From Verrucomicrobium sp. BvORR034 (GTDB taxonomy: Bacteria > Verrucomicrobiota > Verrucomicrobiia > Verrucomicrobiales > Verrucomicrobiaceae): a stretch of DNA of 64,000 nucleotides. The stretch is from positions 1 through 64,000 of the forward strand of contig NZ_BATQ01000093.1 of assembly GCF_000739635.1 (NCBI RefSeq), given 5' to 3'. Position numbers and translations under genes: made by a program. The notes beneath the pieces are model-generated. The model was not told the DNA's origin, ran no database searches, and saw only the letters and a list, made by a program, of their open reading frames with translations. This document shows, piece after piece, positions 38,434 to 45,403 of the stretch; positions within the stretch are counted from its first letter, which is position 1, and the number at the start of each line of letters is the position of its first letter.

Positions 38434-39537
38434 TCATTCAGCCGCTTTCTCAAAAAACAGGGTCAACTCGTGCCGGTTGTAGGTCAGGTGGGTCTGGGAG
38501 AAGAGCTTGAGGCCGGAGGCATCCGCCTTGGCCACGATCTCATCCCGCAATTCAAGCGGAGCGCCCACGGTCTCGACTTTGGGCAGCTTGAGGGTGAAGA
38601 CGATGATGCCCTTTCTGCGGAGTTGGCGGGAGAGCCGGATGACCTGGCGGATGGATTCGTCAGGCTCGCCATTCATGTCGTTGAGGATGGCATCGTAGCG
38701 ATCCTCGCGGGCGGGGCGAAATTCGGCCACATCCATCTGGTGAAACACCAGCGCTGGATTCTGAAACAGACGCCGATCCAGCGGGGAGCGGTCCAGTGCG
38801 GTCACGCGGAACTCACGCACCAGCAGCTCCGACGTCATCCCACCAGGGCAGGCCCCGAGTTCCAGCCAGTGGCTGCCGGGAGTGAGCGCGGGGCGGTACA
38901 GCTTCAGGTAGTGCAAGGCCTCGGCAATCTTGGCGCCTGCCCGGCTGATGGTATCGGGGGTGTCCTTGGCGACATAGAGGCTGCCGCCTGCGTAGAAGCC
39001 GTTCGCAGACTGCGGTGTGGAGAGGCCGCAGAAGAGACCTTCCTTGCCCACAAGACAGAAGAGCGTGGGTGACTGGCTGTCCTGGTCCTCCACGCCTTTG
39101 GCCTTCATGGGCGGGAAAAGCTGCAGGGCGCGGCCACGGAGGTTCGAGGCCAAACTCTTGTAGTAGGGATCGGGTGAGCCGGGATTGAGTTGACCGATGA
39201 GCAACTGCTGGGGCGTGCGGGCTCCGAATTTCTTGATGAGGGTCTGGGCTGCCTTTTCCACGAACCCTTCCATCTTGGCAGGGTGGCAGGGCCAGGAGTG
39301 CTCCAGGGGGATGTTCCACCGGGCGAGCACGGCTGCGGGACTCTGCCGGATGGCCTCAGGTGTGGCGGTCTTGATGGAGTAGAAGTCCGCTCCCAGACGG
39401 GTATGAGTGCTGGCTCCAAAGCGGGCCAGCACCTGCTCAGCCACCGGTGCAAACACTTCCGAAATGCGCACCAGCCACGGTTGCGGGGTGGGAGCAGGGG
39501 CAGAAACGGGGGCGGCAGCGGGATCAGCAGAGGACAT
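38434..39537 (-). CDS. RlmM/FtsJ-like RNA 2'-O-methyltransferase
   Basis: 367 residues. After a Pro/Ala-rich start, the N-terminal ~200 residues would form the RNA-binding part, as in RlmM. The catalytic part has SAM motif I WLELGACPGGMTSELL (near residue 225), VTALDRSPL, YDAILNDMNGEPDES (motif IV with D) and a lysine in IIVFTLKLPKVET, giving the K-D-K-E-type arrangement of FtsJ enzymes. RlmM methylates the ribose of C2498 in 23S rRNA; the assignment to that exact site is by resemblance only. Confidence 0.75.
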   Translation of the reverse strand: MSSADPAAAPVSAPAPTPQPWLVRISEVFAPVAEQVLARFGASTHTRLGADFYSIKTATPEAIRQSPAAVLARWNIPLEHSWPCHPAKMEGFVEKAAQTLIKKFGARTPQQLLIGQLNPGSPDPYYKSLASNLRGRALQLFPPMKAKGVEDQDSQSPTLFCLVGKEGLFCGLSTPQSANGFYAGGSLYVAKDTPDTISRAGAKIAEALHYLKLYRPALTPGSHWLELGACPGGMTSELLVREFRVTALDRSPLDRRLFQNPALVFHQMDVAEFRPAREDRYDAILNDMNGEPDESIRQVIRLSRQLRRKGIIVFTLKLPKVETVGAPLELRDEIVAKADASGLKLFSQTHLTYNRHELTLFFEKAAE

Positions 39538-39730
39538 GGGCAGGGGTGACGATGCCGATGGGTGGGGGTGCGGTCAATGCCAAACGGGCGGGTCGTGAGG
39601 CTGGGCACAATGTCTAACTTAAATCAGCCCCCGTACTGGGTCCGGCACGATTGACCAAAAACGTGAAATCCAATTCGACACCGGTGGCCCCTCTGGGTAG
39701 CATGCCGGGCAATCCCGCCATCTCCCGCCC

Positions 39731-40552
39731 ATGTTGCGATGCTTAGCCCTTGCGGTACTCCTGGCTCTGCCAATCTCTTTGGGAAGTTGTGCCTCCTCCG
39801 GTCAGTCCCGGGAACTCTCCAACCAGGAGGCGCAGACCTTCCTCAAGCACGTGCAGATCTGGGTGATGTCTCCCAAGAAGGGGCGGGCCTCCATTCTCCG
39901 GCCGCCTGCAGGCGCGGAAGTGGATGCCTCACTGGCGGTGCCGATCAGCAGTGACGGGTATCTGCTGGCGACGGCCCATGGGATTCCGGCCCACGGCGTG
40001 GTGCTGACCCTGCGCGATGGGGAAAACCGGCCCGTGTACATTTCTCTGCTGGATGGCAAGGGGCCGGCCGAGTTTCAGGTGGTGATCCCGGGGAGTGACG
40101 GGGAGGGGGCTGCGGCGTCAACCCGTACGGTGGCGGTGAAGCTCAAGGAACAGCGCCTGCGGGTGGTGAAGCGCTTCTACGCCAGCGACCTCGTCCTGTT
40201 GAAGGCTCCTTTCAGAACCCCGTCGTATGTGAAGGTTCTTTCATCGGTCCCAGTGCCCAATGAGCCCGTGTACTTTCCCTCGAACCCGGTGCTTGGCGAG
40301 GCCAATGCACTGGTGCTTTGTCCCCTGGACCGCGTGGCCATCACGGGTATCAGTTCCTGGTTCATAGCGGTGGAGCATGCGGCCCGGCAAGGCTACAGCG
40401 GCACGCCGATGATGAATCAGGACGGCGAGTTGATCGCGCTGGGAGTGAAGAGCTCACTCTCCAGCAAGCATCCTGTGCTGTGGGGATCAGGTCTTTCGAA
40501 AGAGACCTTGGATGAAGCGATGGCGATCGACAGACGTCATTCGCGCGGTTGA
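39731..40552 (+). CDS. Lipoprotein with trypsin-like serine-protease triad
   Basis: 273 residues. The N-terminus is a lipoprotein signal (LALPISLGSC, Cys ~20). The mature part fits a degenerate chymotrypsin fold: histidine in DGYLLATAHGI, aspartate in YASDLVLLKAP and serine in GYSGTPMMNQDGELIALG, in the order H-D-S and with normal spacing. That would make it a cell-envelope protease. The residues around Ser (GYSG rather than GDSG) are unusual. No PDZ domain follows, unlike DegP. It is convergent with the dapA-like gene. Confidence 0.7.
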   Translation: MLRCLALAVLLALPISLGSCASSGQSRELSNQEAQTFLKHVQIWVMSPKKGRASILRPPAGAEVDASLAVPISSDGYLLATAHGIPAHGVVLTLRDGENRPVYISLLDGKGPAEFQVVIPGSDGEGAAASTRTVAVKLKEQRLRVVKRFYASDLVLLKAPFRTPSYVKVLSSVPVPNEPVYFPSNPVLGEANALVLCPLDRVAITGISSWFIAVEHAARQGYSGTPMMNQDGELIALGVKSSLSSKHPVLWGSGLSKETLDEAMAIDRRHSRG

Positions 40553-40594
40553 GGGTGGGAACCTCGTTGGTTAGAGGTCTCTCCTCTCTGAAAA

Positions 40595-40631
40595 ACAAAA
40601 AAGCACGCCAAGGGCGAAGGCCCTGGCGTGC
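40595..40631 (-). terminator. Intrinsic terminator of the DapA-family gene
   Basis: On the minus strand GCACGCCAGGGC pairs with GCCCTTGGCGTGC (one bulge) around a TTC-containing tight loop and is followed by TTTTTTG. It lies between two convergent genes and mainly serves the minus-strand gene ending at 40658. Confidence 0.85.
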
Positions 40632-40657
40632 GAAGATGGTGACCCGTGCTTTGGAGG

Positions 40658-41572
40658 TTACTCGCGGGACCAAGCCAGCAACTCCAGCGCGGCTTTTTTG
40701 ATCTCGACCTGCTTGTTGGAATCCAGATCCGCCAGCAGAGGAAGCTGGGGGCCGGTGGCGGCGATGCCCGCGAGATCCACGGCGTGATGAAGCACCTGGA
40801 TGGGGTTGTAGCCATTGCGCAGGTCTTCCAGCGCGAGGAATCCCTTACGAAGGGTTTCCGCCTTCTCAATGTCGCCCGCCTTCAGGGCCTCCAGCATCTG
40901 CTGGGAGCGGTTCGGGGCCACGCAGACGCAGCCAGCGGTGTAGGCGTGCACGCCGAACTTGGTCCAGTGAATGATGGCGGGCTGCTCGCCGATGCCGCTC
41001 ACCAGGAGTTCGCGGGGCACCTCATTGGAGATTGCCTCAAGGAGGGGATCGACGGCGGGGTTCTCGCGCACCACAGCGTACTTGATCCAAGAGATCGCTC
41101 CGGCTTCCACGAGCGACTTCACCACATCCACGGTGACGTAGCCTTCATCCTTCACGTAGAGCACGGCCGCGCGGCCAAATTTTTCCACGAACTGCAGGAC
41201 AGCTGCACGTACTCCGTCCGGTTTGGAGACGGCCGTGGTAGGAAGGATCATCGCGGTGGGGAACTGCTTGCGCGCCAGGATGGCGGCCTGATCCATCATG
41301 GTGCCGAAGTAGGGCCCGACAGCGGGGATGATGAGAGAGTTGGCTCCGGCAACCTCGGCCAGTTGGTCGAGCACTTCTTCGTATTCGCCCAGTGAGATGT
41401 TGTAGAAGTTGGCATTGCCGCCATACAGGAAGATGTCCACGCCGCCGTTCTCAATGTGGCGAATGAGTTTGGTGTTCTCGGCTGCGCTCACCTTGAAGTT
41501 GGCGTCCCGACAGAGCGGGGGCACGGAGATGACGGAGCGCTGAAGGTCAGAAGGCGTGAACGTGGTTTGCAT
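40658..41572 (-). CDS. DapA-family aldolase/dehydratase, probably of keto-sugar acids
   Basis: 304 residues. A Schiff-base lyase of the dihydrodipicolinate synthase superfamily. The Schiff-base lysine is in SWIKYAVV, the GGNANFYN segment replaces the GTTGE motif of true DapA, and the C-terminus has FGVHAYTAGCVCVAPN. These changes argue against lysine biosynthesis. Next to it on the same strand, 67 bp upstream, lies an IlvD/Edd-type sugar-acid dehydratase, so it may act on a 2-keto-3-deoxy sugar acid such as L-2-keto-3-deoxyarabonate. A terminator follows. Confidence 0.82.
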   Translation of the reverse strand: MQTTFTPSDLQRSVISVPPLCRDANFKVSAAENTKLIRHIENGGVDIFLYGGNANFYNISLGEYEEVLDQLAEVAGANSLIIPAVGPYFGTMMDQAAILARKQFPTAMILPTTAVSKPDGVRAAVLQFVEKFGRAAVLYVKDEGYVTVDVVKSLVEAGAISWIKYAVVRENPAVDPLLEAISNEVPRELLVSGIGEQPAIIHWTKFGVHAYTAGCVCVAPNRSQQMLEALKAGDIEKAETLRKGFLALEDLRNGYNPIQVLHHAVDLAGIAATGPQLPLLADLDSNKQVEIKKAALELLAWSRE

Positions 41573-41639
41573 GGGAAAGGGAGATGGGAGCTAGGTTGGA
41601 GAAGATTTAGGTGGGGCGCAATGGGCAAAAAGAGGCCGG

Positions 41640-43370
41640 TCAGTGAATGCGGGGTTCCGGAGTCGGGGTGCCGGTGTGATGAAGGAAACGGAAGTCGCAG
41701 CCTTCGTTGGCCTGCGTCACCTCATTGAGAAAGAGGTGCAGGTAGCCGCGATCGACCTTGCGCTTGGGTGCCTGCCACTCCGCGCGGCGGGCGGCCAGTT
41801 CCTCATCGCTCACGCCCAGGGTGAGCGTGCGCTCGGGCACGTTCAGGGAGATGATGTCCCCATCCCGCACGAAGGCCAGCGGACCGCCCACGGCGCTCTC
41901 TGGAGCCACATGGAGGATGCAGGCGCCGTAGCTGGTGCCGCTCATGCGGGCATCGCTAAGTCGCAGCACATCGCGTACACCTGCCTCGAGCAGTTTCTTT
42001 GGAAGGGGAAGCATGCCCCACTCCGGCATGCCGGGTGCGCCGACAGGGCCGGCGCTCTGGAGCACCATCACGGAATCAGCCGTGATGGGCAGATCGGGAT
42101 CGTCCAACCGAGCGGCGAGATCTTCATAGTCCTTAAACACGACCGCCGGTCCGGAGTGTGTCCAGAAACGCTGCTCCATGGCGCTGTGTTTGATCACGGC
42201 ACCATCAGGGCAGAGGTTCCCGGTAAGCACGGCGGTGCCGCCCTCGGGAGAAAGGGCTTGTTCACGGGGCCGGATGACTTCGGTGTTGTGGATCACGGCG
42301 TCGGCCACGTTTTCGCCCAGTGTCTTGCCGTTTACCGTAAGGCACTCGGTATGCAGGAGGTCGGTGAGTTGGTTCAGCAGGGCGGGCAGGCCGCCAGCGA
42401 AGTAAAAGTCCTCCATGAGGAAGCGGCCTGCAGGGCGCAGGTCTGCCAGACGCGGGGTGATGCGGGAGACGGCATCGAAGTCGCTAAGGGGAAGCTTGAT
42501 GCCAGCGCGGCCGGCCATGGCAATGAGGTGCACGATGGCATTGGTGCTGCCACCGACGGCCATATCCGCCACGATGGCATTGTGGAAGGCCTCCTTGTTG
42601 AGGAACTTGGCGGGGTTGAGGTCATTCCAGGCGTTCTCCACGATCTGGCGTCCGGAGGCTGCCGCCATCCGCCAGTGGCGGGCATCGCTGGCGGGGATGC
42701 TGGAGGCTCCTGGCAGGGAGAGTCCGAGCGTCTCGGTGATGGCCGTCATGGTGGCGGCGGTGCCCATGGTCATGCAGTGGCCGTGGGAACGGGCGATGCC
42801 GTCTTCGATCTCGCACCAGTCGTCCTGAGTGATGTTGCCCGCGCGGAGTTCGGCCCAGTATTTCCAGGCGTCGGTGCCGCTGCCCAGTGTCTGGTCGCGC
42901 CATTGGCCGCGCAGCATGGGGCCACCTGGCACGAAAATAAAGGGCATGTCGGCGCTGAGCGCTCCCATGATGAGGGCGGGTGTCGTCTTGTCACAGGCAC
43001 CCAGGAGCACGGCTCCGTCCACCGGATGGCAGCGCAGCACCTCCTCAGCCTCCATCGCCAGGAGGTTGCGATAGAGCATGGTGGTGGGCTTCATGAAGTT
43101 CTCGCTGAGCGAGAGCACGGGAATTTCGATCGGCATGCCGCCAGCCTGGAGAACGCCCTTCTTCACGTTCTCTGCCAGCACCTTGAAGTGCAGGTGGCAG
43201 GGGTTGATCTCCGACCAGGTATTGAGAATGGCGATCACCGGCTTGCCCTGCCAGTCCTCTGGGCCCAGACCCAACTGGCGCGCCCGGGAGCGGTGGCCAA
43301 AGGAGCGGAGATCATTGGGGCCAAACCAACGGTAGGAGCGGAGTTCTTCAGGAGAGCGGCGGGTGGGCAT
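41640..43370 (-). CDS. IlvD/Edd-family sugar-acid dehydratase (arabonate dehydratase-like)
   Basis: 576 residues. The iron-sulphur cysteines expected for the family are visible in NTWSEINPCH, LLGACDKTTPALIMG and RSHGHCMTMGTA. The start (RSPEELRSYRWFGPNDLRSFGHRSR) and length resemble L-arabonate/D-xylonate-type dehydratases rather than IlvD of branched-chain amino-acid synthesis, which is usually shorter at the N-terminus. With the DapA-like gene it would form a non-phosphorylating pentonate route. The promoter is shared with the divergent SDR gene. Confidence 0.85.
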   Translation of the reverse strand: MPTRRSPEELRSYRWFGPNDLRSFGHRSRARQLGLGPEDWQGKPVIAILNTWSEINPCHLHFKVLAENVKKGVLQAGGMPIEIPVLSLSENFMKPTTMLYRNLLAMEAEEVLRCHPVDGAVLLGACDKTTPALIMGALSADMPFIFVPGGPMLRGQWRDQTLGSGTDAWKYWAELRAGNITQDDWCEIEDGIARSHGHCMTMGTAATMTAITETLGLSLPGASSIPASDARHWRMAAASGRQIVENAWNDLNPAKFLNKEAFHNAIVADMAVGGSTNAIVHLIAMAGRAGIKLPLSDFDAVSRITPRLADLRPAGRFLMEDFYFAGGLPALLNQLTDLLHTECLTVNGKTLGENVADAVIHNTEVIRPREQALSPEGGTAVLTGNLCPDGAVIKHSAMEQRFWTHSGPAVVFKDYEDLAARLDDPDLPITADSVMVLQSAGPVGAPGMPEWGMLPLPKKLLEAGVRDVLRLSDARMSGTSYGACILHVAPESAVGGPLAFVRDGDIISLNVPERTLTLGVSDEELAARRAEWQAPKRKVDRGYLHLFLNEVTQANEGCDFRFLHHTGTPTPEPRIH

Positions 43371-43493
43371 GGGAGGTGGAGAATGGCGGGAACGGCGGGC
43401 GAGTCAAACGCGAGTCAAACGATCGGGAAAACCAAACGCTGGCAGTCGCTTCAAGCTTGCCACGATCATTGCTCTGCATGTAAACAGGGCCGC

Positions 43494-44219
43494 ATGGTAC
43501 TGGAGTCAAAATCATGTGTGGTCACGGGAGCGGCGCGGGGCATCGGTCTGGCGCTCTGCAAGGCGCTGGTGGAAAAAGGCGCTCAAGTGGTGATGGCGGA
43601 TGTGGATCCCGCCGCGCTGGAGCTGGCCGCAGCCAATCTGGGGGCAGCGGTGCTTCCCGTGGTGTGTGATGTGACCCGGGCGGAGTCCGTGGCGGAGGCT
43701 GGGAGAAGGGCTCATGAGGCGTACGGTGCAGTGGATGTGTGGATCAACAATGCCGGCCTGGCCCGGCACCGGTGGATCACTGACTACACTGAGGCCGATA
43801 TCGATCTCATGCTGGATGTGAACTTGAAGGGGACCATTCTGGGCTCCCAGGAGGCTCTGCGCCGCATGATCCCGGAGCGCCGGGGGCATATCGTGAACAT
43901 CATCTCGACTGCCAGCTTGCGCGGCATCCCCTCAGAGACCGTGTACTGCGCCGCCAAGTGGGGCGTGCGCGGGTTTACTCAAGGCTTACAGGAGGAGGCC
44001 GGTGCTCATGGAATCCGGGTGACGGCCCTGCTGCCCGGCGGTGTGGACACCGCTTTTTGGGATGGGGCCTCCAACCGCAAGGCACCCGTGGAAAAGTTCC
44101 TAAGCCCCGCCCAGGTGGCAGATGCGACCCTCAAATTGCTGGAGATGGACGACTGGTGTGTGCCGCGGGAACTGGTGCTGCGGGCGATTGCAGATTCGGA
44201 CTTCTCGGTTCAGCCGTAG
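43494..44219 (+). CDS. Short-chain dehydrogenase/reductase
   Basis: 241 residues from the ATG at 43494. Classical SDR: cofactor motif TGAARGIG (T-G-x3-G-x-G), MADVDP with an aspartate that favours NAD over NADP, NNAG, the catalytic Ser in NIISTASLRG, and Y-x3-K in YCAAKWG. It is divergent from the dehydratase gene with only 123 bp between starts, so it could oxidise the sugar that feeds that pathway; this is inferred from position. The frame is also open for a long way upstream, but that is antisense to the dehydratase. Confidence 0.92.
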   Translation: MVLESKSCVVTGAARGIGLALCKALVEKGAQVVMADVDPAALELAAANLGAAVLPVVCDVTRAESVAEAGRRAHEAYGAVDVWINNAGLARHRWITDYTEADIDLMLDVNLKGTILGSQEALRRMIPERRGHIVNIISTASLRGIPSETVYCAAKWGVRGFTQGLQEEAGAHGIRVTALLPGGVDTAFWDGASNRKAPVEKFLSPAQVADATLKLLEMDDWCVPRELVLRAIADSDFSVQP

Positions 44220-44579
44220 AGCAGCCCGTTACACGGGAGAGAGAGTCGTCACAGGCTTCCGCCTGTTCAGTCGAGATGTCCATGTCTGTTGCCGCCTGCC
44301 GGCGTAGTCCGGTTGTCCCAACCGGCCCCCACTCCCATTGCAGACCGGTTCTAGGTTCGTACATCGATATGTAATCAAACGTCGCGCTCCTGGTTGCGTT
44401 CGTACTTTTGAGACGGTTCGAGGTGTTCAACTGCACCCAGCATGCAACAATAAGAGTCTAGAACCCTGGCGTGAGGTAATATCTGACCCTTTCGCCTGTA
44501 GATCCTGATCATTGAGCCGCACGAGGGCGAATATTCCTAATAAAGTAGGGAACCTCTGCTAGGGAGACGCCCGACTCGC
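44220..44579. other. Intergenic region with palindromes
   Basis: No gene is supported in these 360 bp. A perfect hairpin at 44309-44325 (CCGGTTG/CAACCGG, loop TCC, which is GGA on the other strand) belongs to the same design as 6966-7008. A second small hairpin (ACAGGC/GCCTGT with a TTCC loop, near 44251-44266) lies upstream. The right half is richer in A+T and should contain the esterase promoter. Confidence 0.5.
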
Positions 44580-45386
44580 ATGACCGCCTCCTCCCCATTT
44601 CGCACCGTGGAGCTCTCAGACCCAGCCTTTACCGGCCCGGGGCTGCGCTTCGCCACCGTGAAAAGCAAGGCGCTGAAACGACGTGCGGACGTGGCCCTCT
44701 TTACCCCGCAGGGGTATGCACCCAAGAGCCTCCCGCTCGTGATTCTCCTGCATGGCGTCTATGGCAGTCATTGGGCCTGGGCTCTGAAGGGAGGGGCCCA
44801 CCGGATGCTTCAGCGGCTGGTGAGCCGGGATGAGGTGCCGCCCATGATGCTCGCCATGCCCTCTGACGGTCTGTGGGGGGATGGCTCTGGCTACCTCACG
44901 CACCAGGAGGCGGACTATGCTTCATGGATCGTGGATGAGGTGCCTGAGGTGGCCGCCCTGGTGGCACCGCAAGTGGAAGGGGCTCCCCAGTTCATTGCGG
45001 GGCTCTCCATGGGGGGCTATGGCGCGATGCGGCTGGGAGCCCTGCATTCCCGAAGGTTCCGGGGAATAAGCGCTCACAGCAGCATCACCGACTACCAGCA
45101 AAAGCAGGTGTTTGTGGAGGAGCCGCTGGATGATTTCAAGTTGAAGCCGGGTGAGGTGACCTGTGTGGCCGAAGCGATCCGGATGAACCGCGTGCACCTG
45201 CCTCCGTTGCGCTTTGACTGCGGTACAGACGACCCCTTGATCGAGCACAACCGGAAACTCCATCAGACTTTGCGAGACGAGGGCATCGCGCATCACTATC
45301 AGGAGTACCCTGGCGGGCACACCTGGAGGTACTGGAGCACACACCTGGCAGAGACCCTGCGTTTCTTTGGCGGCCTGGCGAAATGA
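44580..45386 (+). CDS. Esterase of the alpha/beta-hydrolase fold (esterase D-like)
   Basis: 268 residues. The nucleophile serine is in GLSMGGYGAM (G-x-S-x-G). LVILLHGVYGSHWAW carries the oxyanion-hole HG. The aspartate of the triad is likely in LRFDCGTDDPLI and the histidine in YPGGHTWRYW. This order fits the esterase D/tributyrin esterase/S-formylglutathione hydrolase group. No signal peptide is present, so it is probably cytoplasmic. The natural ester is unknown. Convergent with the protein kinase gene, 17 bp apart. Confidence 0.9.
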   Translation: MTASSPFRTVELSDPAFTGPGLRFATVKSKALKRRADVALFTPQGYAPKSLPLVILLHGVYGSHWAWALKGGAHRMLQRLVSRDEVPPMMLAMPSDGLWGDGSGYLTHQEADYASWIVDEVPEVAALVAPQVEGAPQFIAGLSMGGYGAMRLGALHSRRFRGISAHSSITDYQQKQVFVEEPLDDFKLKPGEVTCVAEAIRMNRVHLPPLRFDCGTDDPLIEHNRKLHQTLRDEGIAHHYQEYPGGHTWRYWSTHLAETLRFFGGLAK

Positions 45387-45403
45387 AAGAGCTCAAGTGA
45401 CTC

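Noticed and set aside
41643-43493. Long plus-strand extension upstream of the SDR gene
   Set aside because: This part is antisense to the sugar-acid dehydratase. The SDR fold begins at 43494 with a normal start.
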